Shown here piece by piece: positions 27,599 to 36,572 of a stretch of DNA of 64,000 nt. A program made the translations under genes and the position numbers. The first letter of the stretch is position 1. Each line of letters opens with the position of its first letter. The notes beneath the pieces were generated by a model. It saw only the letters and a list, made by a program, of their open reading frames with translations, did no database searches and was not told the DNA's origin. Source of the stretch: Marinibactrum halimedae (GTDB taxonomy: Bacteria; Pseudomonadota; Gammaproteobacteria; Pseudomonadales; Cellvibrionaceae). The stretch spans positions 48,558-112,557 of the forward strand of contig NZ_JAJQVM010000018.1 in the NCBI RefSeq assembly GCF_021234875.1. The letters are read 5' to 3'.

Positions 27599-28105
27599 TT
27601 GAGCGAGGTTTGTCTCCAGCAGCTCAATACTTTACCGCAGTCAGTTGTTGCGGATTTTTTTGCCAATATTTGTCATTGCCAACGTTGGGCTGAAGAGATG
27701 GCGGCTTCACGCCCTTATGATTCGGTGGAGTCAGTACTGCAAAAAGCACGAGAAGCTTGGCACGATGCAACAGAAGCGGAGGTTTTGGAGGCCTTTCAGG
27801 GACATGCTCGTATTGGCGATATGAACGCGCTAAAACAAAAATACAGTGCGGCAAGCAAAGAGCAGGGGCAGGTGGCAGAGGCTGATGATAACGTGATACA
27901 AGCGTTGTTTGATGAAAATGAAGCTTATTTTGACAAAAATGGTTTTATTTTTATTGTCTGTGCGACCGGAAAAAGCGCTGAAGAAATGCTCGTGCTTTTG
28001 CGTCAGCGATTACCTAACCCTCGTGCTTTAGAAGTGGCCAATGGTGCAATGGAACAGGCAAAAATCACCGAAATTCGAATTCATCAGCGGGTCACGCTGG
28101 ATTAG
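27584..28105 (+). CDS. uraD: OHCU decarboxylase
   Basis: 2-oxo-4-hydroxy-4-carboxy-5-ureidoimidazoline decarboxylase, giving S-allantoin from the urate oxidation product. At 173 residues it is full length. Family landmarks are SRPYDSVESVLQKA, the catalytic histidine in FQGHARIGD (usually HPRIG), then KQKYSAASKEQGQ and the substrate loop FIFIVCATGKSAEEML near the C-terminus. The ATG lies in the last of three 16-bp tandem units and has no clear Shine-Dalgarno. It is followed by uraH after a 129-base spacer with another short tandem repeat. Confidence 0.94.
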   Translation: MSSTDLSEVCLQQLNTLPQSVVADFFANICHCQRWAEEMAASRPYDSVESVLQKAREAWHDATEAEVLEAFQGHARIGDMNALKQKYSAASKEQGQVAEADDNVIQALFDENEAYFDKNGFIFIVCATGKSAEEMLVLLRQRLPNPRALEVANGAMEQAKITEIRIHQRVTLD

Positions 28106-28147
28106 CCGTTTTAGATAGCTGGGTCTTGCGATTAGTTAACGTCTTGC

Positions 28148-28190
28148 GTCAGCCAACTATTACGTCAATCAACTATATGTCAATCAACTT
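28148..28190. repeat. three-copy 15-16-bp repeat upstream of uraH
   Basis: GTCAGCCAACTAT (28148), GTCAATCAACTAT (28164) and GTCAATCAACTT (28179) recur with period 15-16 in the uraD-uraH spacer. Confidence 0.8.
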
Positions 28191-28234
28191 ATTACAATTA
28201 TCCGATCTTACTACAGCGAATAAGTGAGTCACTT

Positions 28235-28597
28235 ATGGCACAAGCTCCTAATGCGTCCCGTGCGCCGATTACTACCCATATTCTCGACACCGAACAAGGC
28301 AAGCCAGCAGGTCATGTTTTGGTATCGCTGTCGGTGTTTGAAGAGAATCAATGGAAACTCGTGAGTACCGGGCGTACCAATGATGATGGTCGTGTGGAAC
28401 AGTGGGATACCTCGTTTACAGCGGCGATTGGTTTGTACCAATTACGCTTTGAAACCAGTGACTACTTTGATCGTCGCGGCGTCAAAAGTTTTTACCCGGA
28501 GGTGGTGATTTCTTTTCATGTCGCGACAACACAAGAGCATTTTCACGTTCCTCTTTTATTGAGTGCGCACGGTTATTCGACCTATCGAGGCAGTTAA
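28235..28597 (+). CDS. uraH: 5-hydroxyisourate hydrolase
   Basis: Transthyretin-like protein, 120 residues, hydrolysing 5-hydroxyisourate to OHCU. Signature residues are the N-terminal ITTHILDTEQGKPA with the catalytic histidine, the central TNDDGRVEQW with its arginine, and the C-terminal HGYSTYRGS motif that marks hydrolases as opposed to transthyretins. There is no signal peptide, so it is cytoplasmic. It lies three bases before guaD and so is translationally linked. Confidence 0.96.
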   Translation: MAQAPNASRAPITTHILDTEQGKPAGHVLVSLSVFEENQWKLVSTGRTNDDGRVEQWDTSFTAAIGLYQLRFETSDYFDRRGVKSFYPEVVISFHVATTQEHFHVPLLLSAHGYSTYRGS

Positions 28598-28600
28598 TTA

Positions 28601-29929
28601 ATGACCCCCACTGAAGGAATCGGCTCCCTTGCCGCGCAGGCGTTTCGCGCCAGTATCTTAGATTTTACGAGTGCCCCCACTGTTGAGGGTTCCGGGCTTC
28701 GTTTTTATGAGGATGGGATTTTAGTCTTAGATCAGTCGGGAAACGTTATTGCCTTGGATCATGCCGAGGTGTTGCTGCCGTCATTGTCGCAGGTCAAAAC
28801 AGCGCATTTTCCCGGTAAAGTGATCATGCCGGGTTTTATTGATTCTCATATTCATTTTCCTCAAACCGATGTGATTGCATCCTATGGTGAGCAGCTATTG
28901 GACTGGTTGAATAATTACACCTTTCCTGCGGAGCAACGGTTTGCCGATTACGATTATGCTTCTAATGTGGCTGAGTTTTTTCTCGATGAATTGATGCGTT
29001 GTGGCACAACCACGGCCATGGTTTATTGCACCGTTCATCCACAATCGGTGGATGCGTTTTTCTCGGCGTCTGAGCGCCGTGGTAGTCGTATGATCGCCGG
29101 TAAAGTCTTGATGGATCGACATGCACCTGATGCATTAACCGATACAGCCGAGTCCGGTGTGCAAGAGAGTGCCGATTTGATTGACCGTTGGCACAGCAAT
29201 GGGCGGCAGCTTTATTGCCTAACCCCGCGTTTTGCGCCTACTTCAACGGAGCTTCAATTGACGCTATCTGGGGAATTACTTGCCAGTTCTCCGGGCGTGT
29301 ATATGCAGACGCACCTATCTGAAAACCACGGCGAAATTGCCTGGGTGAAAGCGCTATTTCCAGAGCGTAAACACTACTTGGATGTTTATGATCATTATGG
29401 GTTATTGGGGCCGACCAGTGTGTTTGCTCACGGTATTCACCTTAGTGATGATGAATTGCAGCGCCTGTCTGATACGGGTTCAAGTATTGCCTTTTGCCCC
29501 ACTTCAAACCTCTTTTTAGGCAGTGGTTTGTTTGATCTTGAGCGTACGCGCTCGTTCAACGTGGGGGCCAGTATTGCGACGGATGTCGGTGCGGGCACAT
29601 CGTTTAGCCAGCTGCATACCCTCAACGAAGCTTACAAAGTCTTGCAATTGCAGGGTCTATCTTTGCACCCCTTCGAGGCTTTTTACTGGTTGACTTTGGG
29701 TAATGCCAAAACATTGAGGCTGGATGACAAAATTGGGAATTTTGAAACTGGCAAAGAAGCGGATTTTATTGTTATGAATCCGCAGTCGACGCCCTTGATG
29801 GCGTATCGTTACGAGCAGTGTTCATCTTTGGCTGAAAAGTTGTTCTTGTTCATGACCCTAGGTGATGACCGCTTGATACAAGCAACGTACCTTCAAGGGA
29901 GGCAAGTGTACCAAGCGGCTGACGTGTAG
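28601..29929 (+). CDS. guaD: guanine deaminase
   Basis: Amidohydrolase-superfamily enzyme converting guanine to xanthine, which feeds xanthine dehydrogenase. It has 442 residues. Metal- and substrate-binding motifs are PGFIDSHIHFPQTDVIASYG, CGTTTAMVYCTVH, TPRFAPTSTE, QTHLSENHGEI, FAHGIHLSD and ATDVGAGTS. The start ATG is three bases after the uraH stop. It is part of the xdhABC-uraD-uraH-guaD-puuD cluster. Confidence 0.95.
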   Translation: MTPTEGIGSLAAQAFRASILDFTSAPTVEGSGLRFYEDGILVLDQSGNVIALDHAEVLLPSLSQVKTAHFPGKVIMPGFIDSHIHFPQTDVIASYGEQLLDWLNNYTFPAEQRFADYDYASNVAEFFLDELMRCGTTTAMVYCTVHPQSVDAFFSASERRGSRMIAGKVLMDRHAPDALTDTAESGVQESADLIDRWHSNGRQLYCLTPRFAPTSTELQLTLSGELLASSPGVYMQTHLSENHGEIAWVKALFPERKHYLDVYDHYGLLGPTSVFAHGIHLSDDELQRLSDTGSSIAFCPTSNLFLGSGLFDLERTRSFNVGASIATDVGAGTSFSQLHTLNEAYKVLQLQGLSLHPFEAFYWLTLGNAKTLRLDDKIGNFETGKEADFIVMNPQSTPLMAYRYEQCSSLAEKLFLFMTLGDDRLIQATYLQGRQVYQAADV

Positions 29930-29973
29930 GGTGTGAATATGCCGCATTGAGACTCATATCTCCCCCTTTTTCA

Positions 29974-30006
29974 GTTTTTAATCACAATTCGTTTTTAATC
30001 ACAATT
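29974..30006. repeat. 16-bp direct repeat before puuD
   Basis: GTTTTTAATCACAATT at 29974-29989 and 29991-30006, one base apart, ending ten bases before the puuD start codon. Confidence 0.88.
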
Positions 30007-30015
30007 AGAGTAGTT

Positions 30016-31236
30016 ATGTTAACGTCTTACATTCTTGATTGGTTAAGCCTTGGTTTTCGATGGCTTCATGTCTTAGCCGCCATTGCTTGGATTGGCTCCT
30101 CCTTTAAATACGTGTGGGTTGATAACAACCTGCGTAAACCCCCTAAATGGAAAGAAGACAAAGGCATCAAAGGCGATGTCTGGGTGATTCATGGTGGCGG
30201 TATTTATGAATTTCAAAAATACAACGTTGCCCCGGAGCGCATGCCCGATGTATTGCATTGGGTGAAGTGGGAATCCTATACAACGTGGCTGACCGGCTTC
30301 ATGTTGGTCAGTGTGATTTATTACGGCCAAGCAGCCACTTATATGTTGGCGGCAGAGGGTTTAATCACTAGCCCCATGATTTCTGTGTTGGCAGGCCTTG
30401 GTTTTCTATTAGGCACTTTGGGGATTTATGAATGCTTGATTCGAACACCTTTGGTACGCAAGGGCCCTGTCTTTGCCGTCACTATGGGCTCTGTTCTTTT
30501 GGGGCTGAGCTACCTTGCCTTTGAACTCTTTGCTCCTCGTGCGGCGGCCCTGCATGTGGGTGCTGCCATTGGCACCTTGATGACCGGTAACGTCTTTTTT
30601 GGCATCGTCCCGTCACAAAAAGCGTTCGTAAAAGCCATTGAAGAAGGTCGAGAGCCAGATGTGAACCGAGCGGCTTTTGCCAAGTTACGTTCGACGCACA
30701 ATAACTACTTCACTTTGCCGGTGATCATGTTGATGATCTCCAATCACTACCCGATCATTTACAGTCATGCCCATGGCTGGTTGTTGATTGTGGCTATTGG
30801 AGCAATTAGTGCGTACGCACGCCACTTCTTTAATTTACGCAATCAGGGCGTGCTTAAGCCGCATATTTTGGCGATTGCGGCCGTAGCGATGGTGGCGGTG
30901 GCATATGCGATTCGTCCTATACCAGTGGCGTTAACTCAGGCCGATACAGAGGTTGAGACTCAAACGCATTCATTGCCTCCTGTGACCGATTTGGAAGGGT
31001 TAAGCTTAATACAAACCCATTGCTCAAATTGTCATTCAACGACACCAACTCAGCCTGGGTTTGTGGCACCGCCCGCCGGTATTGTGTTTGAGAGTGCAGA
31101 TCAAATTAAAGCCTTGGCGCCTAAAGTGCGGTCGGTAGCGGTTGACTCTCAGTATATGCCTTTGGGTAATTTCACTAATATGACCACTGAGGAACGTTTG
31201 CGATTGGGGCGTTGGTTAGACGGGTTGTCTCAATAA
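30016..31236 (+). CDS. puuD: membrane urate hydroxylase with cytochrome c domain
   Basis: PuuD oxidises urate to 5-hydroxyisourate at the inner membrane and passes electrons to a C-terminal cytochrome c domain. It has 406 residues from ATG 30016; the frame runs back to TTG 29947 but has no family support there, and TAGAG lies before ATG 30016. The N-terminal Urate_ox_N domain starts LDWLSLGFRWLHVLAAIAWI and includes FQKYNVAPERMPDVLHWVKW. About eight membrane helices are followed by a CxxCH haem site in THCSNCHST near residue 340. No other urate oxidase (HpxO, uricase) is present in the window. A strong terminator follows. Confidence 0.94.
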   Translation: MLTSYILDWLSLGFRWLHVLAAIAWIGSSFKYVWVDNNLRKPPKWKEDKGIKGDVWVIHGGGIYEFQKYNVAPERMPDVLHWVKWESYTTWLTGFMLVSVIYYGQAATYMLAAEGLITSPMISVLAGLGFLLGTLGIYECLIRTPLVRKGPVFAVTMGSVLLGLSYLAFELFAPRAAALHVGAAIGTLMTGNVFFGIVPSQKAFVKAIEEGREPDVNRAAFAKLRSTHNNYFTLPVIMLMISNHYPIIYSHAHGWLLIVAIGAISAYARHFFNLRNQGVLKPHILAIAAVAMVAVAYAIRPIPVALTQADTEVETQTHSLPPVTDLEGLSLIQTHCSNCHSTTPTQPGFVAPPAGIVFESADQIKALAPKVRSVAVDSQYMPLGNFTNMTTEERLRLGRWLDGLSQ

Positions 31237-31295
31237 TCACTTGTTAAGCTGGCGAGATAGAAAAAGTATCTACGATAGTTACTCGCTATAAATAG

Positions 31296-31319
31296 AGGAG
31301 GTGTAATACCTCCTTTTTT
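31296..31319 (+). terminator. intrinsic terminator ending the xdh-puuD operon
   Basis: AGGAGGT (31296-31302) and ACCTCCT (31308-31314) with a five-base loop, followed by a T-run through 31319. Confidence 0.92.
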
Positions 31320-31663
31320 GTTGGTTTACGGTTTTTCGATCGATCTTTTGTGTTGTTAAGCTCATGTAGTTAAAAACAATTAACAGCAAGACTTGTTAAA
31401 TTCCAACTTCAAACTGCTATTCTTCCTTTGTTCTTTTTCTGAAACAAAGTCGCCTAACTCTCTATTTTTATTATAAAAAAAGTTTTATATACCTAATATT
31501 TATGACACATTTATCATAAATAATTAACATTATTTATCAATCTTCTCCCAGAAATGTGCTACCGCCTTTGGTGAGTTGCCCGTTTTTCATGGCCTATTTG
31601 GTTCATAATTTAACGTGAGAGAAGGCATCGTTCTAAATAACTGTATTTTGGGTGTGTCTAACT
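31320..31663. other. AT-rich spacer upstream of the chemoreceptor
   Basis: About 340 bases, very AT-rich between 31440 and 31540. I searched by eye for a sigma-28 type promoter and found none that fits well. Confidence 0.5.
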
Positions 31664-33295
31664 ATGCAATTTCAGAGAAGTACCGAGAAGAAGCTGACCA
31701 CAGCAGTGATTGCAGCATTAATTGTTATTATTGGTACTAATTTAATCGCCATTTCGTTATTAGTAGATCGTGCTGAGCGTCTTAATCTCTTACTGGAGGT
31801 AGATGTTGCTGTCAGTCGTAGTGTTCAACAGCTGAATTTTGACTTTAAAGTGCAAGTACAGGAGTGGAAGAATACGTTGTTGAGAGGGCATGAAACGGAC
31901 AATCGTGAAAAGTATTGGGGTCGTTTCAATGACTGGCAGGATACTTTACAAAAAGAGTCCAGTGAGTTGGCGAACACTGTCAAAGATGAGGATGCACGTC
32001 GTATGTTGTTGCGGTTTGTGAGTGTTCATCAGCAGTTAGGTGTTCAATATCGACGAGGCTTTAATGAATACGTCGCCAGTGATTTTGACCCCAGAGTGGG
32101 TGATATCGCCGTGCGAGGCATTGATCGTGAACCCAGTAAGTTGTTGGCAGAAGTGGCGGAGCGCTTGGAGAGGTTAACCCAAACGCGCTCAATAGAGGTG
32201 CAGGCGGATGTGCAGAAGGTCAATCGCTTTGTGATTACCTTAACGCTGGTGATCGCGATCTTAGTGATTGTTTTCTTAACTTGGGTATTACGAAGCCGTC
32301 TGTTTAATCCTCTTAATCAAGCCATTCATTTTTTGCAGATATTCAGTACGGGTGAGTTAAATCGGCTTTCTCCTTTGGGAAGCTATCGTAATGATGAGCT
32401 TGGGCAATTGCTCCACAATTTAGACACGGTAAGGGGCAACACCATCAGTAATGTGAACGCAATTAACGTGTTATCGCTGGATGTGAACGGGGCTTCAGAG
32501 AGTATGAGGCAATCCGCTACTGAGACCAGTGCTAGCACCCGTCGTGCCTTGGAAAACGGAGATCAAGCAGTCGCGGCCCTAGAGCAATTGGCTACAGCCA
32601 TTCAAGATATTGCCAGAAATGCCAGTATCGCCAGTGATGCGGCCACTTCTGCCGATAAAGGTGCTCATGAGGGTTTGGAGTTGATGTCCAAGGCGCTGGC
32701 TTCGGTTGAGGCGTTATCTGGGTACAATGCGGAAGTCTCTGAATCCATGAGCAGTCTTGAGCAGGATGTGAATCGTGTGGGTGAGGTGTTGGATGTCATC
32801 AAGGGCGTATCAGAGCAAACGAATTTATTGGCATTAAATGCGGCGATTGAAGCCGCTCGTGCGGGAGAGCAAGGGCGCGGGTTTGCTGTGGTTGCCGAGG
32901 AGGTGCGAAATTTGGCAAAGCGCACTCAGGAGTCTACGGCAGAAATTCAGAGCATCATTGAAAGTGTTCAATCTGGCACTGAACGCAGTGCTAGAGCTAT
33001 GCGGCGAAGCGATGCGCAGACGCTGGCTACGATTGAAACCGCATCGCAAGCCAGTGATTCTCTCAAAGACATTGCTGGCGGTGTTGAAGAAATTCTTGGC
33101 TTAAATACTCAAATTGCCGCTGCGACGGAAGAGCAGAGTTACGCGATGGAGCATGTTCGTACGAATATCACGGCATTGGCTGATGTGATTCGTCAAGCGA
33201 ATAACGACAGTGAAGTGGCGGTTGGGTTGTCTCAACAGTTGCATGGTATGGCAGATCAATTAAAGAATATTTCCAGCCGATATCGTGTCTCGTAA
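31664..33295 (+). CDS. methyl-accepting chemotaxis protein
   Basis: Transmembrane chemoreceptor, 543 residues from ATG 31664. A first membrane helix (residues about 10-35) and a second (about 190-212) flank a 150-residue helical periplasmic sensing domain of the four-helix type. HAMP linker follows (about 213-265), then the cytoplasmic signalling domain with the hairpin tip [20 protein letters not shown] and adjoining [20 protein letters not shown]. No C-terminal pentapeptide for CheR was seen. It sits between two purine-catabolic operons, so a ligand such as a purine or urate is plausible but unproven. GTG 31652 is an alternative start. Confidence 0.9.
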   Translation: MQFQRSTEKKLTTAVIAALIVIIGTNLIAISLLVDRAERLNLLLEVDVAVSRSVQQLNFDFKVQVQEWKNTLLRGHETDNREKYWGRFNDWQDTLQKESSELANTVKDEDARRMLLRFVSVHQQLGVQYRRGFNEYVASDFDPRVGDIAVRGIDREPSKLLAEVAERLERLTQTRSIEVQADVQKVNRFVITLTLVIAILVIVFLTWVLRSRLFNPLNQAIHFLQIFSTGELNRLSPLGSYRNDELGQLLHNLDTVRGNTISNVNAINVLSLDVNGASESMRQSATETSASTRRALENGDQAVAALEQLATAIQDIARNASIASDAATSADKGAHEGLELMSKALASVEALSGYNAEVSESMSSLEQDVNRVGEVLDVIKGVSEQTNLLALNAAIEAARAGEQGRGFAVVAEEVRNLAKRTQESTAEIQSIIESVQSGTERSARAMRRSDAQTLATIETASQASDSLKDIAGGVEEILGLNTQIAAATEEQSYAMEHVRTNITALADVIRQANNDSEVAVGLSQQLHGMADQLKNISSRYRVS

Positions 33296-33375
33296 GTATT
33301 TTTTGTAACTATGCCTCGTAACCGTGCCCGGTCATTCTGTATCTGTTGTGGATTTGGTTTTTGAGTGAATAGAGT

Positions 33376-33426
33376 GGGTTTCCAGGCACAATTTACATGC
33401 TTGGAATTACATGCCTGGAAGAACCC
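33376..33426. terminator. terminator-like inverted repeat with embedded tandem repeat
   Basis: TTCCAGGCA (33380-33388) and TGCCTGGAA (33412-33420), extended by GGGTT/AACCC flanks, lie between the convergent chemoreceptor and amidohydrolase genes. The interior is a 14-bp tandem pair (33392-33405, 33406-33419), so the second arm was partly generated by a duplication. Confidence 0.55.
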
Positions 33427-33432
33427 GTTTGT

Positions 33433-34866
33433 TTACTTCTCGCTTTTGGCTAATGCAGCCTTAATTTTATTGGCAATGGACTCGACTTTGGCTTTGAGTG
33501 CGAGTTCATCAATGGTCAGTACTTCTTTGTTTTCCATCAGAACCTTTCCGGCAACCACCGTGGTGTCAACGTCTGTGCTGTCGATGGCGTACACTAAGTG
33601 GGAAATGACGTCGTATACGGGCGCAAGGCGGGTGTCATCGTAATCGACTAACACAAAATCCGCTGAAAACCCTTCTGAAATCTGGCCAATATGTTCTATT
33701 TTTACGGCTTTTGCACCGTCGCGTGTGGCCATCGCTAAGGCGGATCGTGCAGGAACGGCGGTCGGGTTTTGAGAGGCACCTTTGTGAATGAGGGCCGCTA
33801 AGCGAATTTCTTCCCACATATCGAGATCATTGTTGCTCGCGGCCCCGTCGGTTCCAAGGCCGACGGCAATGCCTTTGTTCTGCATGGCCATCACAGGAGA
33901 AAACCCGGAACCCAGCTTTAGGTTTGAAGTTGGGTTATGAATCGGGCCAGCCATAGACTGGCTCAGTAAATCGATATCGCTATCGGTAGGGTGAACCATG
34001 TGTGCGGCGATCACCGTTGTCTTCTCGTCGAACTGTGCCAAGGTGTGTGCAACAGGGGTATTTTGATAGCGCTCTTGAATGATGCCGTGCTCAGCTTGGG
34101 TCTCTGCCAAATGAATACTAATGGGGGCATTCAGCTTTGCTGCGATATCGCCTACGGCTTTTAAGTGCTCTTTTGAAACAGTATAGGGGGCGTGTGGTGC
34201 CAGAGCAGGGGTAATTCTGGGGTGTTTTCCTTGCCATTGGCGTACAAAAGTTTGTCCGGCGGCAAAGCTGTCGTCCCAACCGGTAAAACCGGGGCTGGGG
34301 AAATCAATCATGGGGGCGGCAATAATGGCCCTTAATCCACATTGATCGGTGACTTCTGCGATGACCTCTGGGTAAAAGTACATATCCACAAAGGTGGTTG
34401 TGCCTCCGCGAATCATTTCATAACACGCTAATTCCGTGCCGATGGAAACGAATTCTGGGCTCACAAACTGGCCTTCCATGGGAAAAATATAGTTATTGAG
34501 CCATGTCATTAACTCCAGGTCATCGGCCATGCCGCGAAAAAGTGTCATGGCGGTGTGAGTATGGCCATTCACCAGCCCAGGAAGAAGAATGTTTTTTTCG
34601 CCATTGAGGGTCGTTTGAGCATGATAGGTGGATTCAATGGTGTTGCGATCGGATATCGCGATGATTTTTCCATCTCGCACAGCAATGGCACCGTCTTGAA
34701 TGATGGTGTTGTTATCATCCATGGTGACGACGTAATCAGCGGTGGCGATCAATTCCACGGGTTCAAGGTTGGCGGAATTTTGTGTATCCAGTGTAGCGCA
34801 ACCAGAAAGTGTAAGGGCCGCTAGTGCAGAGGCGGCCGAAAGTAGGCGGTTAAGTGGAAAACTCAT
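33433..34866 (-). CDS. lipoprotein amidohydrolase, TRZ/ATZ-MtaD type
   Basis: Amidohydrolase with a lipoprotein signal: residues 1-22 are hydrophobic and end in LTLSGC. The enzyme body (about residues 35-478) matches the TRZ/ATZ and MtaD (methylthioadenosine/S-adenosylhomocysteine deaminase) group: LPGLVNGHTHTAMTLFRG, GTTTFVDMYFYP, LAPHAPYTVS, HLAETQAEH, AAHMVH and LGTDGAASNND carry the metal and catalytic residues. ATG 34866 is chosen because the signal starts there; the frame extends to 34902. A cell-envelope location is unusual for this group. It is the last gene of the operon starting with the nucleoside hydrolase, suggesting deamination of adenosine-like compounds outside the cytoplasm. 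Confidence 0.88.
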   Translation of the reverse strand: MSFPLNRLLSAASALAALTLSGCATLDTQNSANLEPVELIATADYVVTMDDNNTIIQDGAIAVRDGKIIAISDRNTIESTYHAQTTLNGEKNILLPGLVNGHTHTAMTLFRGMADDLELMTWLNNYIFPMEGQFVSPEFVSIGTELACYEMIRGGTTTFVDMYFYPEVIAEVTDQCGLRAIIAAPMIDFPSPGFTGWDDSFAAGQTFVRQWQGKHPRITPALAPHAPYTVSKEHLKAVGDIAAKLNAPISIHLAETQAEHGIIQERYQNTPVAHTLAQFDEKTTVIAAHMVHPTDSDIDLLSQSMAGPIHNPTSNLKLGSGFSPVMAMQNKGIAVGLGTDGAASNNDLDMWEEIRLAALIHKGASQNPTAVPARSALAMATRDGAKAVKIEHIGQISEGFSADFVLVDYDDTRLAPVYDVISHLVYAIDSTDVDTTVVAGKVLMENKEVLTIDELALKAKVESIANKIKAALAKSEK

Positions 34867-34986
34867 AGCAAGTCCAATTGGTAGAGAGTGGTGGGGAAAC
34901 AAGTGATGTTATACCTAAATGCAATAAGGGCCAATGTCGTTAATGGGTTATGTCTTCGTCACTTGGTGCCTCAGCCGATGCGTTTT

Positions 34987-35649
34987 TCAGTGGCTCTTTC
35001 GCTTCGTGGTTTTGTTTGTGTGGGTCGTGGGGGTGAGCTGGGTTATTAGTGCTTCATGTTCTGGAAATTGCGCAATCAATACACTTCTATCGCCAATGGA
35101 CATATCAGCAAAATCAAACCCAGGCGCGACTGCTTCACTGATGAGTCCGTATTCACCTTGCGGTAGATAAGACGCTTTCCAGGTGCCGCCTGGTACTGCG
35201 AGTTGCAATCGGTGTCCTTGGCTTGGGTCGGGGCCTAATACGGCTGTGGTCAATGTGCCGTCGGGGTGGATTAGGTAATACGTAATGGGATCACCCAGAT
35301 GGAAGAAGTGCAAAATATCGGACTGGTTCAAATGCCAGCGCCCAATGGGGGAGGCCTCGGTAAGCAAATAATAAATGGAAGTGAGAGTATATCGATCTCC
35401 ATTTTCCGTAGAAATGGGATCTCGGTGATCTGCTTGAAAGGTTCGTCGGTAGTATCCGCCTTCAACATGGGATTGCAGTTTTAAATGGCGGATCAGCTCG
35501 TCAGTGGAAACCTTTTCATCTTTGGTGATTGTTTTGTCGTTAGTTACCAGTGCTTTCTCTTCTTGTGAAGGGATGTGGTCGCAGCCGAGGGATCCCAATA
35601 GCGTTAGACCAAGCCCCCAAAAACACCCCAAGCGCTTTATGTTTCCCAT
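34987..35649 (-). CDS. lipoprotein DUF985 (Cupin_5) protein
   Basis: A 220-residue protein from ATG 35649 with an N-terminal hydrophobic segment ending LLGSLGCDH, a lipobox. The mature part is a DUF985 cupin: VEGGYYRRTFQADHRD, TSIYYLLTE, WHLNQSDILHFFHLGD and the APGFDFADM motif near the end. Members are metal-binding cupins of uncertain function. The lipoprotein signal is uncommon, since most DUF985 proteins are cytoplasmic. It lies 11 bases after puuE in the same operon. A start at 35694 would lose the lipoprotein signal and overlap puuE. Confidence 0.85.
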   Translation of the reverse strand: MGNIKRLGCFWGLGLTLLGSLGCDHIPSQEEKALVTNDKTITKDEKVSTDELIRHLKLQSHVEGGYYRRTFQADHRDPISTENGDRYTLTSIYYLLTEASPIGRWHLNQSDILHFFHLGDPITYYLIHPDGTLTTAVLGPDPSQGHRLQLAVPGGTWKASYLPQGEYGLISEAVAPGFDFADMSIGDRSVLIAQFPEHEALITQLTPTTHTNKTTKRKSH

Positions 35650-35660
35650 AATATTTCTCG

Positions 35661-36572
35661 TTATTTTGTGTTGGGCGGGAAGTGTTGATGCCAATGTTCA
35701 GCAATATCAATACGTCTGCATACCCAAACATCTGTATGGGATTGCACGTAGTCTAAGAAGCGTTTAAGCGCCATGGCTCGTCCTGGTCGACCTACCAATC
35801 GGCAATGTAAGCCAATACTGAGCATTTTCGGTGCGGTTTCACCTTCTTCGTAGAGGAAGTCGAAGCTATCCTTCAGATAGGTGAAAAACTGATCCCCACT
35901 GTTAAAACCCTGTGGTGTTGCAAAACGCATGTCGTTGCTGTCGAGAGTGTAGGGAATCGTTAACAGCGGCTCGTCAAAGTCATGACACCAGTAGGGAAGG
36001 TCGTCTGAGTAGGAATCAGAGTGGTAGGAAAAACCGCCGTTCTCGGCCACCAATTGTCGGGTGTTGGGGCTATCGCGTCCGGTATACCAACCAAGAGGTG
36101 CAGAGCCTGTCACGTTGGTATGGATATCAATGGCCTCTTCCATCATGGAGCGTTCTTGTTCGATGCCCATGTCTTGGTAGTGAATCCATTTTAGGCCGTG
36201 GCTGGCGATCTCCCAGTTGGCGTCGAGCATGGCGGCCACAGCATCTGGATTACGCTCTAAGGCTTTGGCAACACCGTACACGGTGACGGGCATATTACGT
36301 TCGGTAAATAACCGATGAAGTCGCCAAAACCCGGCGCGGCTGCCGTATTCATAAATCGACTCCATGCTCATATGACGTTGGCCTGTGAAGGCTTCTGCCC
36401 CTACGATTTCAGATAAAAACTTTTCAGAGGCGACATCGCCGTCCAATACACAGTTTTCGCCGCCTTCTTCGTAGTTGATGACAAACTGCACTGCAATGCG
36501 TGCGTTATTCGGCCATTTCGGGTGTGGGGGGTGGGCACCGTAGCCTATAAAATCTCGAGTATTCTGACTCAT
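35661..36572 (-). CDS. puuE: allantoinase PuuE
   Basis: Metal-independent allantoinase of the polysaccharide-deacetylase fold, hydrolysing allantoin to allantoate. It has 303 residues. Landmarks are YGAHPPHPKWPNNARIAVQF at the N-terminus, NYEEGGENC, EYGSRAGFWRLHRLF, EIASHGLKWIHYQ, GWYTGRDSPNTR and LSIGLHCRLVGRPGR. No signal peptide, so it is cytoplasmic. The start overlaps the nucleoside hydrolase stop by four bases (ATGA). Confidence 0.95.
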   Translation of the reverse strand: MSQNTRDFIGYGAHPPHPKWPNNARIAVQFVINYEEGGENCVLDGDVASEKFLSEIVGAEAFTGQRHMSMESIYEYGSRAGFWRLHRLFTERNMPVTVYGVAKALERNPDAVAAMLDANWEIASHGLKWIHYQDMGIEQERSMMEEAIDIHTNVTGSAPLGWYTGRDSPNTRQLVAENGGFSYHSDSYSDDLPYWCHDFDEPLLTIPYTLDSNDMRFATPQGFNSGDQFFTYLKDSFDFLYEEGETAPKMLSIGLHCRLVGRPGRAMALKRFLDYVQSHTDVWVCRRIDIAEHWHQHFPPNTK

